From Candidatus Riflebacteria bacterium HGW-Riflebacteria-1 (GTDB taxonomy: Bacteria; Muiribacteriota; Ozemobacteria; Ozemobacterales; Ozemobacteraceae): a stretch of DNA of 64,000 nt. The stretch covers positions 124,001 to 188,000 of the forward strand of contig PGYB01000004.1 of NCBI GenBank assembly GCA_002839445.1, given 5' to 3'. Under the pieces are notes generated by a model. The model did no database searches. It saw only the letters and a list, made by a program, of their open reading frames with translations, and had not been told where the DNA came from. A program made the translations under genes and the position numbers. Shown here one piece after another: positions 25,800 through 35,086 of this stretch (positions are counted from its first letter, which is position 1; each line of letters begins with the position of its first letter).

Positions 25800-27899
25800 A
25801 TGCTCGAAGTGCAACTTAACGAGTTACCACGCAAGCTGTCACCATTTGATGCCGTTGAGCAGTGCTACCAGGAACAGCTGCGTTTCGTCTGCGCCCGCCT
25901 CAAAGAAGAAGTCTCTGTGCTGATCCGCTGCGAAAAGCAGGTGATTCCATATCTGCAGAGCATTCTAAAACGACGCCTGGCAACCGATGGCAAAAGTATC
26001 ACCATTATCGATGGCCGTGAAAGCAGCGAACCCGGCGCGGCAGCTCCCTCAGCCGGAACCCGCCTCAGCCGCATGGTGTCACAGTTGCGCGATCTGGTTA
26101 ACAATACTGAGGTAAACAAAGTCTTTTTTCTCCCTTATCTTGATATCATAACTTCAACCATGCCGGGCGGCCTGACCATGGAAGCCCGCGAAATAATGAC
26201 CACCATTCACGAAAATCCGTCGCTGAGCCTGGTGGCTTTTGAAGACCCGGATTTTACGCTGCCTGAGCTGATCGCACAGGCATTTCCGGCCCGCTGCGAA
26301 ATGCTTGGTATCGCCAGAAACCGTATTTCCAGCCTGGTTACCGAGATAGAAGCGCGCAAATTCGCGGTTGGCAATATCAATCTCATGGGCATTTTCAAAT
26401 ATGTCTCAGGGCTTAACCCGGTAAGATTTCGTGAAATTATGGGCATTTTCGCGCGTAAAGCCGATTTTGACCCGGCAATCAAAGATATGCATGCGAATTA
26501 CATGCGAGAATTGCGCGATTACACCGCCTGCGGTGGAGTGTCGCTCTCAGAGATCGAACTTGACCGCGATATCGCCGGTTATGGCAAAGTCAAAAAACAG
26601 ATTCGCGAGAACGTTCTTAACCTGCTGCAGTCTACTGCTGCCTTGAGTGATGAGAACGAGATTCGCAAGATAGAGTCAATCATTCCGCGCGGCCTGATTT
26701 TTCATGGCCCGCCCGGCACCGGCAAAACGCTATTTGCCAAAGGCATCGCCGAGGCGCTCAACGCAGCTATCTATATTGTAAGCGGACCCGAACTTAAATC
26801 CAAGTGGGTAGGGGAAGGTGAAGCCAATATCCGCCGCCTGTTCGCCCGCGCCCGCGCCACCGCGCCTTCAGTCATTGTCTTCGACGAACTTGATTCGATA
26901 GCGCGCGCCCGCTCAGGTTCGGCCTCTGATGGCGCTTCTGAAGCGGCGCATTCGATGGTTAACCAGTTGCTGACTGAAATGGATGGTTTCAGAAAAGAAC
27001 AGATGGTGCTGATCATCGGCACTACCAACTTTGTTGATAGCCTTGACCCGGCTTTTCTGCGCCCCGGCCGTTTCGAATACCAGATCGAGATTCCATACCC
27101 CGAATGGGAAGACCGCAAAGCGATTCTGGCTCTTTACAACAAAAAGTTCGAAACCGGCCTCGATGAAGCGCAGGTTGACAGGCTGGCAGGCTGGAGTGGC
27201 CGCCCGACGGATCTTGGCACGCCCTATACCGGCGACCATCTCAGCGCCCTGATCAAAGATTACAAGCGCTATATGATCAACAACAAAAAGAGCCAGGCTG
27301 ACGAAGAGTCTTTGCAGGCCTGGCTGAAGAGCCTGGTTCAGCAGGCAAAACTTTCTGATGAAGAAGAAAATGTCGTGGCTACCCACGAAGCCGGCCACGC
27401 GCTGATGTTCTATCTCTACAAGCGCGCGCCGGAAATCACCAGAATCACTATTGAGAGCGGCGGCGCCGACTCTCTCGGCTTTGTCGAGTCGATTTCGCAA
27501 CGGCCGTATTTTTATACCGAAAGTCGTTTGCGCAGCGAGATTGGCATTTCGCTTGGCGGTTATGCCGCTGAAAAGATCTTCTTTGGTGAAGTATCGACTG
27601 GCGCTTCGGCCGATTTGCGGCGTGCCACTTCGATTGCCACCGATATGGCAAGTCTTTACGGCATGGCTGGTGTGCCACGTGAGTTTTCGATGCGCGACGG
27701 CCGGCCAGACCCATATTATCTGCCGCAATTGTCGCCGCATATCAACAAAATTATCGGCGATGTATTTCAGAGTGTCAGCGGCTTTATCGAGGCCAACCGG
27801 CCTAGACTGGCACAACTGGTTGCTGAACTTCGTGTCAGGCGCACCATGACCCGAGAAGATATTGACAAGTTTTATTCAGAGGCGGTGTCGGCTCAATGA
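25800..27899 (+). CDS. Soluble FtsH-like AAA+ metalloprotease
   Basis: 699 residues, no membrane segment, unlike normal FtsH. Residues 1-215 look like a degenerate AAA module (Walker B-like VFFLPYLDIIT, near 108-118, and an arginine-rich AFPARCEMLGIARNR). The active AAA+ has Walker A GPPGTGKT (303-310), Walker B VIVFDELDS (358-366) and the SRH RPGRFE (421-426). Its pore loop reads KSKWVGEGEA, as in Cdc48-like AAA proteins. The peptidase M41 zinc site is HEAGH (529-533) with Asp605 in GASADL as third ligand. It should unfold and degrade cytoplasmic substrates using ATP and zinc. It is the first gene of an eight-gene operon; its stop overlaps the next start (ATGA). Role in the operon: likely the proteolytic engine. 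Confidence 0.9.
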   Translation: MLEVQLNELPRKLSPFDAVEQCYQEQLRFVCARLKEEVSVLIRCEKQVIPYLQSILKRRLATDGKSITIIDGRESSEPGAAAPSAGTRLSRMVSQLRDLVNNTEVNKVFFLPYLDIITSTMPGGLTMEAREIMTTIHENPSLSLVAFEDPDFTLPELIAQAFPARCEMLGIARNRISSLVTEIEARKFAVGNINLMGIFKYVSGLNPVRFREIMGIFARKADFDPAIKDMHANYMRELRDYTACGGVSLSEIELDRDIAGYGKVKKQIRENVLNLLQSTAALSDENEIRKIESIIPRGLIFHGPPGTGKTLFAKGIAEALNAAIYIVSGPELKSKWVGEGEANIRRLFARARATAPSVIVFDELDSIARARSGSASDGASEAAHSMVNQLLTEMDGFRKEQMVLIIGTTNFVDSLDPAFLRPGRFEYQIEIPYPEWEDRKAILALYNKKFETGLDEAQVDRLAGWSGRPTDLGTPYTGDHLSALIKDYKRYMINNKKSQADEESLQAWLKSLVQQAKLSDEEENVVATHEAGHALMFYLYKRAPEITRITIESGGADSLGFVESISQRPYFYTESRLRSEIGISLGGYAAEKIFFGEVSTGASADLRRATSIATDMASLYGMAGVPREFSMRDGRPDPYYLPQLSPHINKIIGDVFQSVSGFIEANRPRLAQLVAELRVRRTMTREDIDKFYSEAVSAQ

Positions 27900-30800
27900 G
27901 CAATGCCCTCAGTTACCTGAAGATGAAAACCCCTGCCGATATGCTGGCGGTCAACTTTCTGGCGACCAGCGGCCAGCTTAAGGGGCGTTTTGTTCAGGAA
28001 ATTGATCCGCCCTGGACGATCTGGTGGGAAGTCCCCGATGAGCAGGGCTTTATGAGCCGTATCGGCAACATGATCCAGGGCGCCATCGCAGCGCCGGAAA
28101 CCGTCTGGGAAAAAGGTTCTCCCGGCAGCCAGCTCAAATCGATGCAATGGCTCGACCTTTTCCGCAAAGCCGTCATCAAACAGGAAGCCTCACGCCAGGT
28201 TGCCGGCGAAGTCATTCTGATGACCGACAATAAAGAGGTCTTTTTTGGCGCGGTAAAAAAGCATTTCGCGCTGCAGCAGGGGCAGATTGAATTCGCCATT
28301 TTCGAGGGCCGCCGCGATTTTCATCTGATAAAGATCAGCAACCCCTCGCTCTGGGTTTTTAATACGCTCGACCAGAGCAGCTTTACCTGGTTTAATCTTG
28401 TTGATCGCCATTCTGGGATCTACGTCGAATCGGGTTGGCGCATTCATGATATCAGCGGCCTCGACTGTTTTAACCAGTTCAGGGTCGTCGACAGTGGTGT
28501 GCTGTTGATTCAGAAGGATGGCCGCCTGGTCAATCTGAAACCGGCCTGGAAAAAGGGCGATAGCATCATCAAGGTAGATTTTAATGAACTCAAGATGCCG
28601 CAGAAGAGCGAAGAGTCGGCAATTACGGTTAAGCCGTTCCTGCGCCCGACCGATCGCCAGCACCTGGCCGTTTTCTGGAAAGTCGAGAATCATCAGCAGT
28701 TCAAGGCTATTGTCGCCAACGAATCGCTCAAGAGTTTTCGCAATTACCGCAGCTGGTTCTGCGCCGATGGCCGTTTGTTTATCGCCGCGATGGGCAAGCA
28801 GGCCGATCGTGCTCTGGCAACTGTTTTGTCAGACGCGTTTGTGCCATTCTATGAGGCTGAAGAGCGTGTAATGATGCCGGCTGGAAAAGTTCTTTCGCCA
28901 CGCCTGTCGTCAGAGCGCCTGCACGCCTTTTTTAAGGCTGGCAGCAAAGATGTTATCTGTATTGAAGAACTCGACGGTGAGTTGAGCTGCACTTTGCTCA
29001 GCGAGAACGACATGCTGGCCATAGAAGATTTTATTGCGCTTGAGGTTGAGCGGGCTGCACACCGCGCCGAGACACTAAAACCAGCCTGGAAGTTCGAGTT
29101 CAAAGAACTGAAAAAAAAAAAGCAGCTGATTGAGATTGAAGTTAAAGAAGCGGCAGGCTCGAATCTCAAAGCAAAGTCAGAAGATGGGCAGGTCGGCTCT
29201 GGTTCGGTCGCTTCGGGGCCAGGCGGCAAAAGGCGCGAAAGTCGGATCAATCTCGATGTAAACCCGGCGAGCGACTCAGAAGCAGCCGCGCTGCGCCTGC
29301 AGATCGAAGAGGTTGATCGCCAGCTCAACAACAACGCCAGTGATGCAGCGCTCTGGCAGCGCCGCGCTGACCTCACCGGCAGAATGCGCCTGCGTGTTTC
29401 GGCGCTGGCGGCGATGCTCAATTCGGCAATTTTGACCGGTAACATCGATGTGATAGTGGATTGCGCGCTTGCCTATGTTAAAGGAAACCCTTTGCTTGGT
29501 GATCTCGGCAAAGATGCCCTCAGTGAACTCGAAAAAGGCCGTCTGCTTTCGGCGATGCGTGATGAGTCGATCACAGCCGAGTTTCATTATGTTATGCTTC
29601 TGGTTTATGGCGCGAGATTCAATGACCCGGATATTTTCGCTCAGGCAGTCGCCGGCATGAAAACCGGATTTGCCAGTGACCGCCGCCAGTTCTACGGCTT
29701 TAATGAGATGCGCGTTGCCAGCGGCAGCGGTGCGATGAATGTCGAAAGCCGCGTCGAACTGCTCAAGATAGAAGATTTGCCGCGCATTCAGAAGAACGTT
29801 AACAAATACCTGCAATACGTTGGCTGTTGCCCTGACATGTATTCGATAAATATCGTCAGATTGCAGCTGGCCAAGCTGCTCGCACAGCACCTTAACGCCG
29901 AAGCGGCGCGCTCGCTGGTTGGTAACGTTGTGCTTGAGTATCGCCAATATACCGCAAAGGCGGTTTCTCCGGCACGCTTTCATACCTACTTCACTTATCT
30001 GGTAGAAAGCTGGCCTGAATCAATCGCCCAGGCAACTGACGATACACCGACAAGTCGCTGGTTACGCCTGCTGGGCATGGAAAAAATTAAGGAAACGCCA
30101 CTGCGTGACTTTTTTACGGGTGAACTTTATCGCCCGCCCTATCTGTTTAATCGTGCCGAGGAAGCAGAAGAAAAATACGGCCTGACCAATCTGGCACCAT
30201 GGATGTGGAAGCTCGATGAAGCTGACTTTCCTGAGACCAGTGATGGCAAGCAGATCGCACGCGCAATTTATCGCAGGTACTCAGATGGCAATAAAGACTG
30301 GAGCGATTTTTTTAAGGCGGCGATGCGGTCGGGCGATATTGTGGCTATTTCAAAGACACAACGCCTGCTGCTGCTTATTGTTTCGGAGTTTGGTCCGCAC
30401 AAAGATTTTGAGCAATTCATTATGCCGGCTCAGATAGATGCAAACCAGAAGCATGACTGGACCATTTATACCCTGACCATGTACTGCGACATGTTTCGAC
30501 TCTGTCTGGCCTACCGCCGCCCGGTCAACGAGCAGGTGCTGTTTAATCTTCTGGTAAAACGTATTCCGCACCCGCCCAATGGCTGGCAGGAATTTATTGA
30601 TTCGGCCGAGTGGATTATCTTGTGTGTGCTGCTTACCAGTTCCGGGGTTCGCCGTGTTCAGCTCGACACCTTGACTACGCGTGCCATGTACTGGCTTAAT
30701 CATTGGGGCAAGCAGAATGAACACGAGATGTATGCGCAGACCTTGACCGTGCTCAGTTTCCTTGGAATCGGCATTCTGGCCGATCTCGTGCCCGAAAAAC

Positions 30801-30916
30801 TTGAATTTCATCAGCTTCTTGAAAAGCGCCGTGTATTCTGGATTCAACATGCCTTCGCGCTGGCTTCGTCAGGGCAGAAGGCTTTTAACAGCTGGCAACA
30901 GGCCTGCAGCAATTGA
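27896..30916 (+). CDS. 1006-residue operon protein, FtsH-system associated, unknown
   Basis: 1006 residues. The N-terminal 400 are beta-rich with many aromatic residues and a WWEVP/WVFNTLDQ style, recalling the accessory domains of FtsH-linked ternary systems. A charged low-complexity linker (about 400-465, with ELKKKKQL and KSEDGQVGSGS) precedes an all-helical C-terminal half of about 540 residues. No catalytic motif is evident. The start overlaps the preceding stop by four bases, so it is translationally coupled to the FtsH-like protease. I read it as a substrate-receptor or adaptor (inference). An A11 run lies in the linker at 29111-29121. Confidence 0.7.
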   Translation: MSNALSYLKMKTPADMLAVNFLATSGQLKGRFVQEIDPPWTIWWEVPDEQGFMSRIGNMIQGAIAAPETVWEKGSPGSQLKSMQWLDLFRKAVIKQEASRQVAGEVILMTDNKEVFFGAVKKHFALQQGQIEFAIFEGRRDFHLIKISNPSLWVFNTLDQSSFTWFNLVDRHSGIYVESGWRIHDISGLDCFNQFRVVDSGVLLIQKDGRLVNLKPAWKKGDSIIKVDFNELKMPQKSEESAITVKPFLRPTDRQHLAVFWKVENHQQFKAIVANESLKSFRNYRSWFCADGRLFIAAMGKQADRALATVLSDAFVPFYEAEERVMMPAGKVLSPRLSSERLHAFFKAGSKDVICIEELDGELSCTLLSENDMLAIEDFIALEVERAAHRAETLKPAWKFEFKELKKKKQLIEIEVKEAAGSNLKAKSEDGQVGSGSVASGPGGKRRESRINLDVNPASDSEAAALRLQIEEVDRQLNNNASDAALWQRRADLTGRMRLRVSALAAMLNSAILTGNIDVIVDCALAYVKGNPLLGDLGKDALSELEKGRLLSAMRDESITAEFHYVMLLVYGARFNDPDIFAQAVAGMKTGFASDRRQFYGFNEMRVASGSGAMNVESRVELLKIEDLPRIQKNVNKYLQYVGCCPDMYSINIVRLQLAKLLAQHLNAEAARSLVGNVVLEYRQYTAKAVSPARFHTYFTYLVESWPESIAQATDDTPTSRWLRLLGMEKIKETPLRDFFTGELYRPPYLFNRAEEAEEKYGLTNLAPWMWKLDEADFPETSDGKQIARAIYRRYSDGNKDWSDFFKAAMRSGDIVAISKTQRLLLLIVSEFGPHKDFEQFIMPAQIDANQKHDWTIYTLTMYCDMFRLCLAYRRPVNEQVLFNLLVKRIPHPPNGWQEFIDSAEWIILCVLLTSSGVRRVQLDTLTTRAMYWLNHWGKQNEHEMYAQTLTVLSFLGIGILADLVPEKLEFHQLLEKRRVFWIQHAFALASSGQKAFNSWQQACSN

Positions 30917-30940
30917 GCTACGCACACAGGAGAGATATCT

Positions 30941-31924
30941 ATGAACTTCGATGAAAACAACACAGATCAGATCAATGCAGCCAGGGCGAGAATCTGTGAC
31001 TATTACACGAGATTGAACGAATTCTTTCTCAAGCGCAGCGACCTGCTCAAACTTATGATGGTGGCCGCCGCTGCCCAGGAACCGATGCTGTTCATTGGTC
31101 GGCCCGGCACGGCAAAGTCTTTGCTGGTTTCGGTATTCTGTCAGGGGCTTGGCATGAAGCAGGATGACTACTTTGAATACATGCTCACCAAATTCACCGA
31201 ACCCAGCGAAATTATGGGGCCGGTTGACATCAACGAACTCAAAGGCGGTCGTTACCTGCGCAAAGTTGCCGGGCACCTGCCAACCGCAAAAATAGCGTTT
31301 CTCGACGAAATTTTTAAAGCCAATTCAGCTATTCTTAACGTGCTGCTGACGGTTATCAACGAACGCAAGTACTATCAGGAAGGCAAGCCCTTGCCGGTGC
31401 CGCTTGTCTGCATGTTTGCCGCCAGTAACGAAATTCCTGACTTTGGCGAGTTTGACGCACTCAAAGACCGTTTTATCATCAAGGCCGAAACACTGCCGGT
31501 CCGTGACAGCTGCTTTCATGAACTGATTCGTACCGGTATCAGTTTTGAGAGCCGCGTTCACAACCGCGAAAAACCCTGGAAATCAGACTGCACGCTCGAT
31601 GATTTCGTTCTTGTGCATGACTATATCGTTTCAACGGTGCTGCCCGCAGCCGTCGAACGCGACGACCGGGTAATGCTCGGCGACGAGCGCGTCACAACCG
31701 CGTTTAAGGCGATAATATCGGTTCTCGCCGATGAACTCAAGGTCGAAATCACTGACCGCAAGCTGATCAAGCTCTACAAGTTGATCATGACCCAGGCGTT
31801 CATTTTCAACGGCGGCAATGTCACCCGCGAAGAGCTTAAAATTCTGTGTTACTGTGGCAATAACTTCTCAGATGTTCGCAAAATCAAGGATTACATTGAA
31901 GAGCGACTCGCCAATCTCGACTGA
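30941..31924 (+). CDS. MoxR-family AAA+ ATPase
   Basis: 327 residues. Walker A is GRPGTAKS (53-60), Walker B is AFLDEIFKAN, and the family's FTEPSEIMGPVDIN, ILNVLLTVINER and FGEFDALKDRF blocks are intact. MoxR ATPases remodel or activate protein partners, usually together with a vWA-domain protein. Its neighbours are consistent with that: a vWA-like protein follows after 11 bases and the FtsH-like protease lies upstream. AGGAGAG precedes the ATG. Cytoplasmic. The AAA part looks complete and active. Confidence 0.9.
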   Translation: MNFDENNTDQINAARARICDYYTRLNEFFLKRSDLLKLMMVAAAAQEPMLFIGRPGTAKSLLVSVFCQGLGMKQDDYFEYMLTKFTEPSEIMGPVDINELKGGRYLRKVAGHLPTAKIAFLDEIFKANSAILNVLLTVINERKYYQEGKPLPVPLVCMFAASNEIPDFGEFDALKDRFIIKAETLPVRDSCFHELIRTGISFESRVHNREKPWKSDCTLDDFVLVHDYIVSTVLPAAVERDDRVMLGDERVTTAFKAIISVLADELKVEITDRKLIKLYKLIMTQAFIFNGGNVTREELKILCYCGNNFSDVRKIKDYIEERLANLD

Positions 31925-31935
31925 CAGGTGCTTGA

Positions 31936-33255
31936 ATGCGATTCTTACATCCCGATCAGATAGCGCACTGGTATAAAAGATCTCTGCAGAAGTCTGGCTA
32001 CAAAGAGCTGTTTGCCTTTGCCCGCGACTTCTGGAAAGATCTGGTGCGGCGCGGCAGTTACGCGATACCACCGGGTTTCGTCGCCAGGCTTATGGAGCGC
32101 TTTTTGTCAGTTCCGGTTGGTGAAAAAGAACCGGCACAAATTGCTTTTACCTCTGAAGACGAATATCTCGATAAGATTCACGCCGCCGAAGGCGCCGACC
32201 GTCTCGAAGGCATCTTTCTGCTTACCGGTGCTGACCGCGATACGGTAATTGCGCAGGGCATTTTTCAGCAGATAATCGAGCGTTTGCCGCCGTTTCAGCA
32301 TGATGATCTCGTTTTTTCTGATTCTGATCTTGAGAAATCTTTTACGCTCGGACACATGATTCCGGGCGGCTTCGATGTCGAAACCGCGCTCGAAAAGATT
32401 TACGCGCGGGCACTCGATGACTTTGCCCGCACTGAATTCAGGTTTTACGCCGACGATGTCTTTGAGATCGGCCACCCTGGCTTGTTCAAACGGCCTGCTG
32501 ACCGGCTGTTTTTTCGGCGCATGACGCGCACCATGAAAGGCCTCAATCTGTGGACACGCAGCGTATTTACGCTCAAGGAAGAGAGTTCGTGGGTTGTCGC
32601 CAAATACGGCGAGCCAAACGTTCTGCCGCTGGGCGGTTACGAAGAATTGAGCAACAAAGGCAACCTTTCTTCGCTGGTTCCCTCTGAACTGGCGTATATC
32701 GATGAAAGCATGGCGTTTGACCTCTTCGACTACAAGTTTATCGAAAATCAGCTTACCTATTTTAAGCGCGATACCGGCGCGGTGTTTCGCATACGTCGTG
32801 ATGTGCTGATCAAGGTCAGCTTGACCGAATTTTGTGAACATGAACGTCATCTCGGTATGCTGTTTGCTTATTGCTTCAATTTTGCCGAAAAGCTTATCGA
32901 AACTTTTGTAAAAGACATGGTCCAGGTGGTGATCGCACTCGATGGTTACAAGCCCTCGTCCTTGCATGACGCCTGCGAATTTTTTGGACATTTTCTGCAC
33001 GAGAAGAGCCTTGATACGCGCATAAGGCTGGTTACCGGGCTCAAAAACGAAGATATCGCCAGAGAGCTGCGCGAGAATTCGCAGAACTGGGTGTTTGCCG
33101 CCCGAAATCCAGGTTTCGGTATACATGTCAGCGTTGATTTTCCGCAGTCTGATGAATTTGCCGCCATGAATGCCGACGAACAGGAGCGAATTCTCGGTAA
33201 TCTGATTAATGGCGCTATTGAGAGGATGGTAAAGAATGCAGATAGCGAGAGTTGA
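31936..33255 (+). CDS. Divergent vWA-like protein paired with MoxR
   Basis: 439 residues. An N-terminal helical region and LVPSELAYIDE/DLFDYKFIENQL blocks precede a C-terminal alpha/beta region. There, RRDVLIKVSLTEF, a helix, MVQVVIALDGY, a helix and TRIRLVTGL succeed in the order of a von Willebrand A fold. The MIDAS DxSxS is absent (KVSLTE stands there), so metal binding is probably lost. This fold reading is my inference from pattern, not a family match. MoxR ATPases nearly always pair with vWA proteins, and the position directly after moxR supports it. The last 20 bases overlap the radical SAM start. Confidence 0.5.
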   Translation: MRFLHPDQIAHWYKRSLQKSGYKELFAFARDFWKDLVRRGSYAIPPGFVARLMERFLSVPVGEKEPAQIAFTSEDEYLDKIHAAEGADRLEGIFLLTGADRDTVIAQGIFQQIIERLPPFQHDDLVFSDSDLEKSFTLGHMIPGGFDVETALEKIYARALDDFARTEFRFYADDVFEIGHPGLFKRPADRLFFRRMTRTMKGLNLWTRSVFTLKEESSWVVAKYGEPNVLPLGGYEELSNKGNLSSLVPSELAYIDESMAFDLFDYKFIENQLTYFKRDTGAVFRIRRDVLIKVSLTEFCEHERHLGMLFAYCFNFAEKLIETFVKDMVQVVIALDGYKPSSLHDACEFFGHFLHEKSLDTRIRLVTGLKNEDIARELRENSQNWVFAARNPGFGIHVSVDFPQSDEFAAMNADEQERILGNLINGAIERMVKNADSES

Positions 33256-33826
33256 AGAACATACTTCGGTTGAGGGGCCTGGCATACGTACAGCCGTGTG
33301 GTTACAGGGTTGCTCTATCGGCTGCTCTGACTGTTGTAATCCCGAAATGCATGATTCGTCTCGCGGCGAGCGCATAACAGCTGAAGAGTTGGCCGACGCG
33401 GTTATACATGCCCGTGCTGATGGCCTGACTCTGGTCGGCGGCGAACCTCTCGACCAGTCTGGCGAAGTTCGTGAACTGTTGCAGATTCTTCGCAGCAGCG
33501 GCTATCATGGTATAATCATGTTTTCTGGTTACACCTGGCAGCAGATTCTCGCTGACCCGGCCAGAATGCAAGCTGCCGCACTCTGTGACCTGGTTATTGC
33601 CGGGCCATTCGACAAGAGCAGATCTCCGGGCTCGCGGCGCTGGATAGGCTCAGATAATCAGACATTACATTTTGTAACGGATTTTTATTCGCAACTGGCC
33701 GAGAACTGGCCGGCATTTGTTAAAGAGATCGAGATTGTGATTGGTGATGGCGAAATATTGGTAAACGGAACTCCTCTCAGCGACGAAGACGAGCTTTCCG
33801 GGCTGTTAATGGTGAAAGGGGACTGA
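33236..33826 (+). CDS. Radical SAM activase-like 4Fe-4S protein
   Basis: 196 residues. The radical SAM motif is C26-x3-C30-x2-C33 (CSIGCSDC), and TLVGGEPLDQ is the GGE-type SAM-binding motif. EGPGIRTAVWLQGC closely resembles the N-terminus of anaerobic ribonucleotide reductase activases (NrdG) and glycyl-radical enzyme activases. It is short, with a partial barrel. No glycyl-radical enzyme gene is adjacent, so its target is probably a protein made in this operon. It is coupled by overlap with the vWA-like gene. Family members generate an adenosyl radical from SAM and make a glycyl radical or modify peptides. Which it does here cannot be told. Confidence 0.85.
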   Translation: MQIARVEEHTSVEGPGIRTAVWLQGCSIGCSDCCNPEMHDSSRGERITAEELADAVIHARADGLTLVGGEPLDQSGEVRELLQILRSSGYHGIIMFSGYTWQQILADPARMQAAALCDLVIAGPFDKSRSPGSRRWIGSDNQTLHFVTDFYSQLAENWPAFVKEIEIVIGDGEILVNGTPLSDEDELSGLLMVKGD

Positions 33827-33827
33827 A

Positions 33828-34127
33828 ATGAGGAAACTGATCATTGATTTTGAATACAACGAAGCATCTGGTCGCAGCTCTATTGTTGTCGATTTTAACG
33901 ACGACAGTATGACTAACATCGAGATTAACGAAGCAGTGCGCAGTGGCGAAATTCTCGATGAGGTAATCAAACAGGCCGCACTGATTTTTGGCGAAGACGT
34001 AGCACAGCAGGTTCGCGATGGCCGACTCGCTGCTGTCTGTCTTGATCACCACCCCGAGCTCAAACGCGGCGATGCCGGCATTCTTATCAACTCAGAAGCT
34101 GTCAGAAAACAGGAAGTCAAGCAGTGA
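33828..34127 (+). CDS. Small acidic operon protein of 99 residues
   Basis: Starts one base after the radical SAM stop. An N-terminal beta hairpin (MRKLIIDFEYNEASG, then SIVVDFNDDS) precedes a helix (NEAVRSGEILDEVIKQAALIFG) and a short C-terminal segment ending KRGDAGILINSEAV. The hairpin-then-helix order recalls beta-grasp or DUF2997-like small proteins, but I cannot assign a family. The acidic N-terminus and position next to the radical SAM gene make it a candidate substrate or adaptor. It overlaps the next start by four bases. Confidence 0.65.
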   Translation: MRKLIIDFEYNEASGRSSIVVDFNDDSMTNIEINEAVRSGEILDEVIKQAALIFGEDVAQQVRDGRLAAVCLDHHPELKRGDAGILINSEAVRKQEVKQ

Positions 34128-35086
34128 AAGTCGAGCTTTATCCCGAAGACATTCTGCTCGAATTTGCCGCAAGTGCGCTGCAAAATGGCAGCGAAAGAGC
34201 GGTTGTTCGACAGGCGCCTTATCTTAAGCATCTGCCGCGCAGCATCGAGTTGTCAGAAGATTTCGCCCTGCAATGGCAGACGATGATCAAGGCTGCTGTA
34301 AAGCGCTTTGTCGCTGACACCTTCGGTTTGCGCCCGTTTCTTTTTGATGTGGACGGTTATACCAGGCGTTTCAACTCTGCTGATGAGCATTTCTGGAACA
34401 GTTGCAGCTTTTCGTTTTCGCATCGAGGCGCTGAGCGCATTTATGAACTGATGATGCGCGAATTCATCGAAGAAGAACCGATGTTTCTGGTCGCTTTGCC
34501 TGATGACGCTCTGATGATAAGCATCTGCACGCAGAATTTCGGGCGCTATTCGTTCCCGTGGTTGTGCCGAAACAAAGCCTGCTGGCTAACCCAGGCTTTG
34601 TTTGTTGCCTGCCAGAACGTTCCGATACACAACGTTTCCTGGCTCTACCTGTTTGAAAAACCGTCAGAAGTAGCGCTGCCGTTGCGAGAATTGCTGATTG
34701 AGCGCTGTTCAGATGTCTTGATCACCTGTAACGCACGTGTTAGATGGCTTATCAATGGACAAGGCGAATGGCTGATCCCGGCGCGTGAAGGAAGAATGCC
34801 GGCCCGGGTGATGTTTCACAGTCTAGGTCCCAATCAGTTTTTCAGTGAGGTCAGAACTTTTATCAGCAGTGCTGATGCTGCTTTTAATGAATGGTCTGGC
34901 ACAGCAGTTGTCGGTATTGATGACGAAAGATTTATCAAAGGCGCTATGCAACAGTATGGTTTCAAAGAAGAGGTCCGCGAGTTTGAGCGCCTTGTCGGCG
35001 AATTTAGCGAACGCAGCAACGTGGAGGACATGATTTATGAGTCGATCATACAGAATCAACATTCCGGTCGAAGTTCTACTGACTAA
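34124..35086 (+). CDS. Operon protein of 320 residues, unknown
   Basis: GTG start, with AGGAAG upstream, overlapping the preceding stop. Mixed alpha/beta with no membrane segment and no motif I recognise. Visible runs: NFGRYSFPWLCRNKACWLTQALFVACQN, so several cysteines and aromatics near residues 145-170 (positions 34545-34620). The C-terminus has a likely helix (EVREFERLVGEFSERSNVE). Its last 50 bases also code for the start of the next gene, which ties both into one operon. Confidence 0.65.
   Translation: MKVELYPEDILLEFAASALQNGSERAVVRQAPYLKHLPRSIELSEDFALQWQTMIKAAVKRFVADTFGLRPFLFDVDGYTRRFNSADEHFWNSCSFSFSHRGAERIYELMMREFIEEEPMFLVALPDDALMISICTQNFGRYSFPWLCRNKACWLTQALFVACQNVPIHNVSWLYLFEKPSEVALPLRELLIERCSDVLITCNARVRWLINGQGEWLIPAREGRMPARVMFHSLGPNQFFSEVRTFISSADAAFNEWSGTAVVGIDDERFIKGAMQQYGFKEEVREFERLVGEFSERSNVEDMIYESIIQNQHSGRSSTD

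Noticed and set aside
26913..27815. Minus-strand frame of about 300 codons opposite the FtsH-like gene
   Set aside because: The plus strand holds an intact AAA+ and M41 sequence, so the antisense frame is a coding-bias shadow.
32107..33375. Minus-strand frame of 422 codons opposite the vWA-like gene
   Set aside because: It runs through an operon with overlapping plus-strand starts and has no start site or domain.
33236..33826. Anaerobic ribonucleotide reductase activase (nrdG) in the strict sense
   Set aside because: It looks like NrdG at the N-terminus, but no nrdD is next to it and the operon is of AAA+ proteins, so I kept the broader radical SAM activase call.
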